The notes beneath the pieces are model-generated. The model was not told the origin of the DNA. It saw only the letters and a program-made list of their open reading frames with translations, and did no database searches. The translations under genes and the position numbers were made by a program. A stretch of 64,000 nucleotides of DNA from the NCBI GenBank assembly GCA_027257055.1, contig JAPVLO010000073.1, forward strand, positions 2,914,001 to 2,978,000, read 5' to 3'. Below are positions 22,241-33,750 of this stretch, in pieces. The stretch's first letter is position 1; every line of letters starts with the position of its first letter. This stretch comes from Cephalopachus bancanus (Eukaryota > Chordata > Mammalia > Primates > Tarsiidae).

Positions 22241-22545
22241 AAGTTTTTGTTTTTGTTTTATTTTTGAGTTGGATTCTCACTCCATCACCCAAGTTGTAGT
22301 GCAGTGTCACACTCACGGTCACCCCAGTGTCGACCTGCTGGGCCCCAGCAATCCTTCCACCTCAGCCTTTCAAGGAACCAGAACTACAGGTGCGTGCTAC
22401 CATGCCTGGCTAATTTTTAATTTATTGTAGAAAAGAGGTCTTGCCAAGTTGCCCGGGCTGGTCTTGAACCCACGGGCTCAGGCAATCCACTCGCCTCGGC
22501 CTCCCAAAGTGCTGAGATTACAGGCTGAGCCACGGAGCCAAGCCA
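22241..22545 (-). mobile_element. Alu, intermediate form, minus strand
   Basis: Has the derived GATTACAGGCTGAGCC (two-base loss) but still the classic CAAAGTGCTGAG in place of the CGCGCCTTT form, so it sits between AluJ and the younger lineage family. The flank AGAAGTGAT/AGAAGTGAC on both sides is a likely target-site duplication. Confidence 0.92.
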
Positions 22546-23539
22546 GAAGTGACATGTAGACAGACACAATGGGCATATTGGTCAACCTTGTCTTTGGTAC
22601 ATGTGCCAGCATGTCAGAGCCTGATCAAATCTGTGTGATGTGATAAGAATTACATTTCAGGGCTTAAAAAGCTGAGGACAAGATTCTTGTCTGCAGTGAC
22701 TTTATGAAGGTACTGCCCAGTTTGAAACTGTCTGAAGTCCTCAGTCAGCTCACATTCTGACTTTTTAAGTGTTGAGGCACACTATGAAAAGATTCTAAGC
22801 CTTAGAGACCCAGACTGTGATAAAAAGCATTTTAAATGCTGTGAGACTTCTTGATAACACATTGTGATGTGCTTCAATAAATATTTGTTGGTTTATTTTA
22901 AGGAATGAAATTAGGCTGTGTTAGAGTACATAAAATAAACAGTGTTTCTTTCTAAGCACATATGTGCCAAACCTGCGTTGATGTGAATGGAGATATTCTT
23001 TGTGGGAAGCTCTATCTTCTTGGAATGTCTAATGTGTAAAGAGGTGGAAAATTATAAGAAAAATATAGACTCTTTTCTATAATATTTTGAATTTCTGTTC
23101 TCTTTCCCAGCACTTATGTCTTACTGGGGTTGAAGGGTGGTATGATATGGGAAGGAGGAGTTGACTAACTGGGGACAGGATAATAGGATGAAAATTTAGC
23201 TTTCCAGTTAAATGTCACAATGCCTTTTGTTGAAAGTCGTTACTTTGAGAGTAAATCTGCCTCTTTTCAGCTAACACTCAGACTTTCATGGATATAAGGC
23301 AAAGCTCACAAGTCCTTATGTCCTCTGAACTGACTGGTTACCTCTGAGATACTTATTGCACTATCTGGCCACTGGGCTTCTTGCTGGCTTCCTGCAAAGT
23401 CTGGCAGATGGGAAGCATAGCGTGTTCTCTCAGCAGTGCGTGTCAGTGGTCAGTGTCAATGGACCTGGGCCTCAACCACAGAGCCCAGGCTAGACTCTCC
23501 TTGTTGCTGCCCCTCATCCACCCAGGACCTGCAAGAATG
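22546..23539. other. Unassigned DNA
   Basis: Only a short L2-end-like GCTTCAATAAATATTTGTTGG near 22870. No gene recognised. Confidence 0.4.
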
Positions 23540-23767
23540 TATTAAGTCCCCATTTCTGATATGCTGAGGTCACTCAACACTATGTGGTCTAAATGAGAAA
23601 GGGGACAAAAGCTTCTCTTGTTTATGTTTCTTTTTCTCTCTGCTGAGTCATACTGAATTTGAAAGGTAGAAGCAGGTGCATACTTGACTATGTAGCTCAG
23701 AGAAGCACTATAAACTGGAGATAAATATTTGTAGGTTATTACCATTTACATTTATTGAAGCAGTGGT
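23540..23767 (-). mobile_element. L2 fragment, minus strand
   Basis: The reverse complement contains CCACTGCTTC, AATAACCTACAAATATTTAT, CTCCAGTTTATAG and CTGCTTCTACCT in the order of the L2 3' region. 23664-23767 aligns to 26553-26656 (opposite strand) at roughly 86 percent by hand count. Confidence 0.55.
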
Positions 23768-26181
23768 AAGGGACAAATTGGTGTTTCTGCCCTCTTGCAA
23801 ACTCTCCATTGCATGCATACATAATGACTTTTTCCCAGAGTAAGGAATCGGGTCCCTGGTGTCTATCCTCTGGTCTTGCTTTGTCCTATTTCTATAATTT
23901 CCTTTTTTGAGGAAACATATTGCTTCTCCTTGGTCTGGTAGGAACTGCCTACATCTTCCTTTTTCCAGCATTGGCAACCACCTTTACTTATCTCTGAAGC
24001 CATAGAGGCTTGAGGGCTGCAGTTAGTGGAGTTGGGATACAGAAAAGAAAAAATACCAAGAGGTGTTTACCAAGGAGGTGAACCCTGATATGGAGATAAC
24101 ATTTACAAAACAAGGGAAGGCAGTGAAAAAAATCCAATCACAGATTCTGTTGCTGAATCTTCCATGTTTAGATCTCATTTTCTGGTTGTACTTTGGGTAT
24201 TCTAAATTTGTTAAATAACCTGTAGGATTTGGTCATCTGCTCAAGTTATAAATCTCATTTACATTTATGCTGATTCCCTTTCAAAGCCATCTATTTTAAA
24301 GACCTCTTAAAACCTTATCTTTTTTTAAAAAAATAAAACTCAGGCTAAAAAAAATAGATATATGTCAACTGGCTTATATATAATACCTTACATACTTTGA
24401 AAGTCCCTCTGACTCTAGAATTGACGAGAGGATAGAAATTAGAGAAACTGAAAAGCCAAAAAAGTGACAACCATGCACTGTCTGTAAAACATTTTTCTGA
24501 TGAGAATGAAGATATTTTTTCCCCAAAGTTATCTTTCGTTATAAATATGAGGAATGCATGGTTCAGATCTGAGCAAAAGTAGCTATTATGCTCTGATAAT
24601 GAGTAATGAATGAACCGAAATGGTCGTTGTGCTTGTGCTAAGTTCATCCAACTTATGATCAACACTATAATCAAGAAGCCTAAAGAAGTCATCTAATCCT
24701 CATTGTGTTGTCTGAATAACATATATTATACACCTGAGACTCGTAGCATCTAATACCCTGTGAAATAACTTTATAGCCCAAAAGCTTACTAATGGAGGAA
24801 AATGGCTCAGTGAAGCTGAAGGGAATTAGAATGGGAGTCACCTGTTCTCTTAGAGTCCTCAAGTAGAAGGCAGTCTGGCACTGTGATTCTTATTAATCAA
24901 TACCTGCGTCCCAGGGTTTGTCTTGATTTTAGATAATGAAGCAGAGAGAATTATACAACCTTTTGAGTAATATAGTGCAACATCCAGAGGAGATAGATTA
25001 TTAATGTTCTCCCTTTTCTTCACTATTATTGACCTGTAATTTTTGTGTAATTTCCTTTTACTTATCTTGAAACATAGAAAATTGGTCACCTTTAACTTCA
25101 TAATTTCCCCCCATAAATGTAAAGACTGTTGTCCATTTTCAACTTTTTCTTGTATGTCTCCTTTTTTTTGAGGCTTTTTAGTAATTTATTATAACTAGTA
25201 GTGACCTCTTTAAATTTCTCATATTTGCTTGAAAATGCATCATGATATTGACTAAAAAATATTTCTTTAGGTTTTTAAAATAATATATACTCAACAAATA
25301 ACTTTGTTTTGCTATATATTTGGTGTCTAAACAGCTTTCCTCGTTTTCAATTATCTTTTAAATATTCACATCCAAATACATAGATGCTAATTATTTCAGG
25401 TTGCTGCTAGAAAATGAATATTGTTGTCTGTAAGTACTAACTGACCCTGTGGGTAAAATTTCAGACATAGACAATTGAGAAAAATAGGAATGGTAAACAT
25501 TTCCATTTCAAATGGCATTTTCAATATTAATATATAACTGTGTGAACTAAGAGGTTCAGTGCAAGATTTAAGTGCCATGTCTTGGTTATTTGTTAGTTAT
25601 TTTTGCTCACTAGATTTCGGCAGTCACCTGTCCTTCCTGCTGTCCTTTCAACTTTCAAGAGTTCAGGTTCAAGTCATCGTCTTTCCATGACCTTTTTGAG
25701 ACCTGCTACTCACTACTCTGTATACTGTGTTAACAGCAGCTTTGGCAGAATCACTTTTCATCTTCTGGTGGACTTATCAGAGAGAAAATGAACTTTCCAT
25801 GTTCCATGTCTAGGAAGCCTCGGAGTTACAACAGTTTCCCTTTGTTCATCTTTAGGGGGAGCTATTCCCATTTCCTTTTCTGCCTCCTTGGGCCTTCTCA
25901 TGTTCCTTCCTGCTTTCATTTTTCTTTTTCTTTCCATTTCTAGCCTCACCCTGAAAGCATTCCACCTCATTCCAGGTATTCGTAATTATGCTTGTCTTAT
26001 TTTCTTAAAAGTACATGAAAATATCTAGCCTACTATGTTAGGGTTTTCATTTTACTTATTTATTGGTTTATTGTTGAAAATGGAACTGCATGGGAGAAAG
26101 AACTTTTTCTCTTACTTATAGTTACAGCTCTTGGGTCTAGAACACAATGGGTGTTTATTTTGTTAATAAATGATTTTCCTT
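23768..26181. other. Unassigned AT-rich DNA
   Basis: About 2.4 kb without a recognised family. Open frames of 60-136 codons here have no motif, and the 136-codon one ending at 26565 is Alu antisense. Confidence 0.4.
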
Positions 26182-26196
26182 AAAACTGTTCTTGGG

Positions 26197-26489
26197 CCGG
26201 GTTCGGTGGCTCAGCCTGTAATCCCGCGCCTTTGGGAGGCTGAGGTGAGTGGATTGCCTGAGCCCGCGGGTTTGAGACCCACCTGGGCAGCGAGACCTCA
26301 TCTCTACAATAAATAATAAAAAAAAATCAGCTGGGTGTGGTAGCGCACGCCTGTAATTCCGGCTACTCGGGAGGCTGAGGCGGAAGGATCGCCAGAGCCT
26401 GGCAGATGAGGCTGCAGTGGCCGGGAGCGGCCACTGCACTTCAGTCTGGGCATCTGAGTGAGACTCCAACTCAAAAAAAAAAAACAAAA
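26197..26489 (+). mobile_element. Lineage-specific Alu, plus strand, perfect target-site duplication
   Basis: Starts CCGGGTTCGGTGGCTCAGCC, contains CCCGCGCCTTTGGGAGG, CTACAATAAATAATAAAAA, the hairpin GTGGCCGGGAGCGGCCAC and ends GAGACTCCAACTC plus a poly(A) tail. Flanked by perfect AAAACTGTTCTTGGG (26182-26196 and 26490-26504). One of the youngest-looking Alus here. Confidence 0.97.
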
Positions 26490-26539
26490 AAAACTGTTCT
26501 TGGGATTCTTTACTTCTGATGTTGCACACCTTCCAAGGC

Positions 26540-26689
26540 GAATGTGTACACCACCACTGCTTCAAGAAATGTTAATGCCAATAACCTACAAATATTTGTC
26601 TCCAGTTTGTAGCTCTTCTCTCAGCTACACATCCAAGTATCCATCTGCTTCTACCTAGATGCCTCTTCAAATTCAATATGGCCTGAACT
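26540..26689 (+). mobile_element. L2 fragment, plus strand
   Basis: ACCACTGCTTCAAGAAATG, ATAACCTACAAATATTTG, TCTCCAGTTTGTAGC and TCTGCTTCTACCTAG, the plus-strand counterpart of the piece at 23540-23767. Confidence 0.55.
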
Positions 26690-26845
26690 ATAAGTGAGAA
26701 CATATGGTAATTTTTTCTTTGTTTCTGTGATAAATTACTGAGTATGATAGACTCTAAATCCATCCAAGTTGCTGCGAAGTCCATATGTTTGTCCTTCTTT
26801 ATGACTGCATAATATTTGATTGTGCGTATGTACCACATTTTTTTC
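26690..26845 (-). mobile_element. L1 ORF2 C-terminal fragment, minus strand
   Basis: The minus strand encodes the end of L1 ORF2 (IKYYAVIKKDKHMDFAATWM then DLESIILSNLSQKQR). It repeats about 155 bases of the next L1 (27040-27195) with scattered differences. Both ends are truncated and it lacks the 3' UTR. Confidence 0.85.
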
Positions 26846-26849
26846 TTTT

Positions 26850-27750
26850 CTTTTTTTATTATAAAGATGTGGGGTACAATTCAGGATTAGGTATACAACA
26901 AGCGGGTATCCTTGTTGATGAGGTATGCCCCTCCCTCCGCTAGCAGTTTCTTTCAACTGCCAATCCCACCCCCTCCATGACAGTTTCCCATTACTGCCAA
27001 ACACTTTCTTATAGTATTATAATTGTTCAAGGTCTGCTTATGAGTGAGAACATATGGTACTCTGTTCTTTGTTTCTGCGCTAGATCACTGAGTATGATCG
27101 ACTCCAAATCCATCCAAGTTGCTGCGAAGTCTATATATTTGTCCTTCTTTATGGCTGCGTAATATTCCTTTGTGTATATGTACCACATTTTAAAAATCCA
27201 GTCCAGCTTTGATGGGCAGCATGGTTGGTTCCATGTTTTTGCTATTGTGACTAGAGCTGCAACAAACATGTGTGTGCAGCTATCTTTTTTGTAGAATGAT
27301 TTGAGTTCCTCTGGGCATATTCCCAATGGGGAATTGCTGGGTCATAAGGAAGGTCAATTTCTAGTTCTTTCAGAAATCGCCATGCTGTCTTCCAAAGAGG
27401 CTGTACTAGTTTGCATTCCCACCAGCAGTGTAGAAGCGTTCCTTTTTCTCCACATCCTCGCCTGTATCTGTTGTTGTTTGTTTTGCTAATGATGGCCATT
27501 CTTACTGGGATTAGGTGGTATCTCAATGTGGTTTTGATTTGCATTTCTCTGATGATGAGTGAGACTGAGCACTTTTTCATGTGTCTGTTGGATGCCAGTA
27601 TATCTTCTTTTGAGAAGTGTCGATTCATATCTTTTTCCCACTTTTTAATGGGGCTTTGTGTTTTCCTTTTTGGTGCATTTTGACTTGTTTGAGTTCCTTG
27701 TAGATCCTAGATGTTAGGCCTTTGTTAGATATACAGTTGGCAAATATTAG
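26850..27750 (-). mobile_element. 5'-truncated L1 with ORF2 C-terminus and 3' UTR, minus strand
   Basis: From right to left: ORF2 C-terminal region, then a 3' UTR (CAGGATTAGGTATACAAC, CTTGTTGATGAGGTATG) and a T-rich tail at 26850-26867. Minus-strand frame 27251-27628 carries [19 protein letters not shown], a [15 protein letters not shown] zinc-knuckle-like Cys segment and [16 protein letters not shown]. Frame 27027-27326 continues with TIAKTWNQP and DLESIILSDLAQKQR. The two join at about 27326 with one frameshift, the only obvious lesion in the preserved part. The 5' truncation lies near 27748, so endonuclease and most of the reverse transcriptase are absent. ACATTTT on both sides (26835, 27754) could be a short target-site duplication. 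Confidence 0.9.
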
Positions 27751-27760
27751 GAAACATTTT

Positions 27761-30700
27761 ATCAAGAAAAAATAAATATCAAAGATGAATGAAATGTAGA
27801 GAATTTCAAAAGCTGAGATAAACCTGTATATGGTTTTAAGAAAATCAAAGCCATTAAATAAATAGAAAGCACAACAAAATTCTATCAGCTTTTAATTAAC
27901 ATATTTACAATTTCAAATAGTTAAAATATGCATATGATCACTGAGGGATTGATCATCCTTTTGTCTTCTTTTTCCTGCATCCCTGTTGCTGTAAAATCCT
28001 GTGAGTTTCCCTTGTAAATAGTTCTCACATCTATGTATTTTCCTCTATTGCTGCTGCCACCACCCCAGTCAAGGGCATCCTTATTTCTCATATGCAGTAC
28101 TAAAATGTTCCATATTGGTGTCCTTGCTTCCGGTCTCATTCCTGTCCAGTCTTTCTCCACCACATATCCCCAGCGATCAATCACCACCTAAATGTGAATG
28201 TGGTACTCTTTTCCCAAACAAGCAAACACATCAACACAAGTTTTTCAGAGGCTTCTTATTCCCTTTAAGATAAAGTCCCATTCCTTAAGTTGGCTGGGAT
28301 GGGGTGGTGATCCCCCTAACACCTCCTATCTTTTTGCTTTGAGTACTGGGATGAGTGAATAAATCTCATGATTGATCCTTAGACAATCTCCCCTATGTTA
28401 TACTTTCTTAGCTGGGCTATAGTAAGAAACCAGATAGAGAAATTTGAGATTATATTCTCCAATAAGAACCGTGTATCTTGCTTTTCCATATTAATAATTT
28501 AGGATGGATTATTAATCTTTGAAAACACAGGAACATGGGATATTATTCATATCTTATGATAGAAATTAAAGAACTTCTGCAGTGCTCCTTGAGATTAAAA
28601 GGTCATGCAAAGGGATACTAGCAAGCAAAGCTTAGAGTTTTCCTTTAGAGTCATCTTTGAATCAGCTCCACCATATGAACAAATGTGCAGTTGAATCACA
28701 GTTTTTAGACATTACTGAATGACAAAATTATTTTTGTCTTGAGTACTTTCAAAGCAGTTATTACTTGCATCCCATTATGAACACAGAAATGTATCAATAA
28801 TGCCCTCAAGCATTTTCTAATTCCATCATATGACTTAATGTCTTTTAATAATTTACAATATATTCATTATTGCTCCCCTTGTCCCCCACTACCCCCGAGG
28901 TTTTTTCTGCAATCAATGCTATTTTAAAAATGAAAATTCCTCTGCTGATTCTTGTGAACAAAAACATTCCTCTTCTTTTTACAACTAATTATTTAAATAG
29001 CCAGTCAGCTCTCCTATGGGGGCAAATTGTTTAAGTATTTTTAAAACTTTAATCTATGAATTGTGTAATGCGTGAAAGCAACATATATGTTAAACTTATT
29101 TAAAAGTGTTACTTTCCAATTCTACCTTCATCTTTTCTTCCATTACAGTGGGAGCATATTGCAATTCCCTCTCTTTCTTCACTGTTATTAACTTTTCCCC
29201 TTTTATCAGAAAAAGGATCTTGCTTTCTTTGATTCTCTTATTGATATTTTAAAAGGACTTTTTTTCCTCTCTTGCTGTCTCTCTCAGGCAAGTCCCATCT
29301 CAATTGTCCTTTGTCATTCATTGTCAGTCTTTGTGTCCATCCTCTTATCCCTGCCTAGTTTTTTCCTTTTTCTTTTTTTGGGGGGGGCTGTGAAAGTGGG
29401 GGTCATTGGTGTTGGGATTCTCATATCAGTGTCAAGCCTTAAGAAAGATGCAATCGTTATTAAATGGGAGTTGCCGTTTATACCAAAAAGGCAAAGTTTC
29501 TTTGTTTCAATAAATTGAAGCGTCATGCAACTCATACTCATTTAAAACAATTGGAAATGAAAACTTATAAATAACTAATAACTGGAAAACCCTGGTTTGG
29601 GACTTTAGTCACTGAAGATAAGAAAAGACATCTGTTTCCTTCCCCCCATCTGGATTTTGCACATGCATTGCAGGCTCAGTATGCTCTTGCTCTTTCTTTT
29701 ATCTATGCCCATCTGCTTGTATGGTATGTTCTCACCCTAACATATTTTCAGACCCTTGCCATAGGGCAGAAGTGCCAAGCAATTATTTGTTGAGATAGAT
29801 AGCCCACATAATACTGTAAGTGACATCTGTTCTGTAGGAAATCCTTCCCTTGTGGCAGCAGTGTCATATTGGCAGCTCATAGGAATATCGGAATTGACAT
29901 AGAGGGACAATTGAATGTTTCATCTTATCCTGAATTCTCACTCAGAAAGCATCCAATACCAGATGCTTTAGAGAACTATGTAACCCCCTGACTCTTTCTC
30001 TTGTTTGCCTTACACCTATGGTAATTGGCAATACTACACTGTAGGGAACATTTCTTCCTGACCCCAGCTGGTAGCCAAATTATGCCCTAAAGCATGAAGA
30101 GTGGCATACTTTAAAGTTTATTGCAGCTAAGATGGTGAAAAATAGGATGTTTTCATATTAATGTGCTTACGAGGTTGTTTGACCCAAATAATAACTTGAG
30201 TAGTAAAATCCACAAATTACTATTAAAAACTTATTATTTGGCAAAATTACAAAGACAGATAAACATTTTAATCTTTTAAGGGTGCTGATCCCTTGTTTGG
30301 AAATTGGTTCTTCTCCTTTCAACTATTTCAAACAGATAATAAGGAAAAATAGTCCACAGTCTATACTCGTCTGAGGCTTGATTCTTTGTATAAAGGTTTA
30401 CATAATAAAACATATTCATTGGTTCTGAGTAAACTGTATTTACTGATTTTTAGCCATTAGCTATAAAGAAGGCAAGCAGAAATTACAGTCATATTGTCAC
30501 TGGTAAATTAACAATACAATATGCAAGGTAAGTTCTGTATAAGTTCACACTTTAATTTCCCATACCATCTACATAGTCATTGTTAATCTCTTCCATGATC
30601 GACAGAACACCATAAGCACTTCAGATTCAGAAAAGTTGAAATGGTGCAATTTGTGAAAGACTTTTAGAAGTCAAAATTGAAGTGAAAGCATTCAACTACA

Positions 30701-31384
30701 TAACTGATTCAACTCATTTACGTGGGCTTGTATTCAAGTAATATGTAAACATTTAGTTATAACAAGCTGTTACCAGATATGTAGTGTTGCAGTACCAACT
30801 ACTATGAAAATCAGTGATCTAAAAAACTCTTTTACTTTTCATTATTCTCTAGTTTAGCAACATGGGCTGGGTTCACTTCAGGTTCTTTTGCCTCTGCATT
30901 TGCTTTCTGCATCTTGTTGGGCGACTATCCTGGAGATTGACAGTGTTAAGACAGCCTCACTCCAAAGTCTTGTTGGCATCGACTTTCAGCTGTGTCTCTG
31001 GCAGGATGGCTTGGCTGCTTCATATGTGGATCTAAAAGCAGAAGAAAGGAGGCCATCCTTAATGTTGATGGTATTTTAAGCTTCTGATTGCATGATGTCA
31101 CATTAGCTGAATCAACATGGCTATGCACCAAGTCTACACAGAAGAAGACTATATAATGCAGTAGGTGATACAGGGAAGTATGATTCATTGGGTACCTTAT
31201 CTGTAAAAAATCTACCACATATTGTCAAGATTATCAGCCTGCAGAACATTACTTTCCTGATTAGTTAACAGTACAACCATTACTAGAAAATTGTTCTAAT
31301 TTTGTAAATCTGCAAAAGAAGTGAATTGTGTAAACAACATAAAGATCAGTAAAATTAATTCCTTATTTTATCAGTCCCTCTCTC
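27761..31384. other. Unassigned AT-rich DNA
   Basis: About 3.6 kb with no recognised repeat family or gene. Contains a TTTTTTTGGGGGGGG junction near 29380 and short chance frames. Confidence 0.45.
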
Positions 31385-31570
31385 ACTGTATATTTTAGAT
31401 GCAAGTCCCTTGTAGTGTACTTGGTTTGCCAATATTTTCTCCCAGTTTGTCTTTTTATTGTTTTAACAGGCTCTTCTGCAGAGAGAAAAAAAAATTAGTT
31501 TTGACAAACTCCGGTTTATCAATTAAAAAAAATAGATTGTGCTTTTGGTGTCATGTCTAAGAATTCTTTT

Positions 31571-31855
31571 TTTTTTTTGAGTTGGAGTCTCACTCTGTCA
31601 TCCAGACTGGAGTGCAGTGGCCGCTCCTGGCCACTGCAGCCTCAACCTGCCGAACTCCAGCAATCTTCCCACCTCAGCCTTCCAAGTAGCTGGAACTACA
31701 GGCACGTGCTACCACGCCCGGCTAATTTTTTGATTTATTGTAGAGATGAGGTCTTGCCAAGTTGTCCAGGCGGGTCTCGAACCCGCGGGCTCAGGCAATC
31801 CACTCACCTCAGCCTCCCAAAGCGCGGGATTACAGGCTGAGCCACCAAGCCCGGC
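31571..31855 (-). mobile_element. Lineage-specific Alu, minus strand
   Basis: Full dimer in reverse orientation with poly(T) tail, AGCGCGGGATTACAGGCTG and a GGCCGCTCCTGGCC hairpin variant. Target-site duplication TAAGAATTCTTTT (31558-31570) and TAAGAACTCTTTT (31856-31868) lies in the L1. Confidence 0.96.
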
Positions 31856-32759
31856 TAAGAACTCTTTTTATACATTGCTAGATTTAATTTGCTAATATTT
31901 TGTTGAAGATATTTGCATTTAAATCTATGAAAGATATTGATCTACAATCTTCTTTCTTTTTTATTGTTTTTGTCTGTTATTGCTATCAAGAGGTTACTGA
32001 TCTCATAGTATAAATTGTGAAATGTTAGTTCCTCTTCTATTTTCTGATTGAGCAGACTTGGTGCCAATTCTTGCTTAATGTTTGGTAGATTTCTCTATTG
32101 AGAAATAGAGATTTATGTATTGTGGTTTTTAAAATGACAAATTTAATTACTTTAACAGTTATGTAGTGTTAAAATCACTAATTAAAATTGTGGATTTGTC
32201 TATTTTTCTTTCAGTTCTCTCAGTTGGCACTTCATGTATTTTGATGAACCATTGTTTATTACATATACATGTAGGGTTACTAGGTTTCTTAATGGATTCA
32301 ACTTTTAACTCTTATGTAATATGTTTCTTTGTTTCTGGTAAGATTTTTTGCTCAGAAGTCTTCTTTATGTGTAATGAATAGAACCACTTTTGCTATTTAA
32401 AAAAATAAAGTTTGCATGGTATATCTTTTTTTCAGTTCATTAATTCTGCTCATCTTATGTTTGAGTCAACTTTCTTATAAACAGCATACAATTTGATCAT
32501 GTTTTAGCTACCCTGCTAATCTCTGACTTTCAATTCATATATTTAGAAGACTTACAATGAATGCTTCTATTGATATATTAGGGGTTAAGTCTGTCACTTT
32601 TTTGTTTTTTTTTTGCATTGTTTCTCATTCTTTTTTCCATTTCTTTCCTTTCTGTGGATTACTTGAACATGTTTTAGAGTTTCATTTTGATTTATTCCAC
32701 TATTTCTGAGTATACATTATTGTGTAGTCTTTTTTAATGGTTGTCTAGGTATTACTGTA

Positions 32760-33275
32760 CAGTAGGTGCCGCCCCCATCCACAGACTTGTTTTCTGTGGT
32801 TTCAGTTACCCGTGGTCACCATGGTCTGAAAAGATTAAATAGAAAATTTCAGAAATAAACAATTCATAAGTTATAAATTGTGCTCTATTTTTAGTAGTGT
32901 AATGAAATTTCACACCATCCTGCTCTATCCCCAATGCGATGTGAATCATTCCTTTGTTCAGCATCTCCATGCTATATAAGCTACTCTCCCATTAGTCACT
33001 TAGTAGCCATCTTGGTTATCAGGTTGACCTCTGTTATATCACAGTGCTTATGTTCAAGTAACCTTTATTGTACTTAATAATTGCCCTAAAGTGAAAGAGT
33101 GGTGGTGCTGGCATACTGTTATAATTGTTATATTATATTACTAGTTATTGTTAATCTCTTCCTATATTTAATTAATAAATTAAACTTTGATGCATCAGGG
33201 TTCGATGCTATGGTGGCCTCATGCATCTAGAGAGGATCTTGGAATATATCCTCTCATGGATAAGGGGTATTCCTG
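32760..33275 (+). mobile_element. Tigger-type (TcMar) nonautonomous DNA transposon
   Basis: 516 bases bounded by TA dinucleotides, starting CAGTAGGTGCCGCCCCC and ending GGATAAGGGGTATTCCTG, which are imperfect terminal inverted repeats. The interior holds Tigger-related words: TCAGAAATAAACAATTCATA, TTAGTCACTTAGTAGCC and ATGTTCAAGTAACC. A transposase start-like segment (AATTGCCCTAAAGTGAAAGA) is followed directly by the right end, so nearly all of the transposase gene is deleted. Inserted in the L1. Confidence 0.8.
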
Positions 33276-33489
33276 TATACATATATCTACTGTCATAGTC
33301 TACATACTTCACAGTCTACTTATATGGACATTTTACCACTTTGAGTAAAGTGTAGAAAGTTGACTTCCTTTTAGTTTCCTTTACCCTGCCAGCTTCCAAA
33401 TTATAATTTTTCTTAATTAGTTTTTCTGCATACTTTGGGCACACATCAGAAGGCATTATGTATAATTTTGGCTTAAACCATCAAATGAG

Positions 33490-33750
33490 ATTTTAAAAAC
33501 TCAGAGGACAGGACTTTTAAACTTCCACAGCAAGAAAACAAGCAACCCAATATAAAAATGGGCAAAGAGATCTGAACAGATACTTCACCAAAAAAGATAG
33601 GCAAATGAAGAATAAGCTTATGAGAAGATTCTCAACACCATGTTATTAAGAAATTGCAAATTAAAATGACAGTGAGATACTACTACACAGCTATTAGAAT
33701 GGCTAAAATCTAAAACACTGAAAATACCAAATGCTGACAAAGATCCACCT
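33490..33750 (+). mobile_element. L1 ORF2 C-terminal fragment, plus strand
   Basis: AAATGGGCAAAGAGATCTGA, CAGATACTTCACCAAAAAAG, AATTGCAAATTAAAATGACA and AGAATGGCTAAAATCTAAAA follow L1 ORF2 in forward orientation. It abuts the minus-strand L1, so either an inversion junction or two separate copies. Confidence 0.7.

Larger units (their letters stand above)
31385..33480 (-). mobile_element. L1 (L1M type), minus strand, interrupted by Alu and Tigger
   Basis: Reads as the reverse complement of L1 ORF2 with gaps: CCAATATTTTCTCCCAGTTTG, CTCCGGTTTATCAATT, GGTGTCATGTCTAAGAA (cut by the Alu), then beyond it the endonuclease-region segments AATTGTGGATTTGTCTATTT and CAGTTCTCTCAGTTGGCAC. It continues to about 32755, is cut by a DNA transposon, and resumes at 33280-33480 (ACATTTTACCACTTTGAG). 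No open ORF2 remains. Confidence 0.7.

Noticed and set aside
33180..33230. GGTTCGATGC, B-box-like, possible tRNA
   Set aside because: Part of the Tigger-derived element and no tRNA arms surround it.
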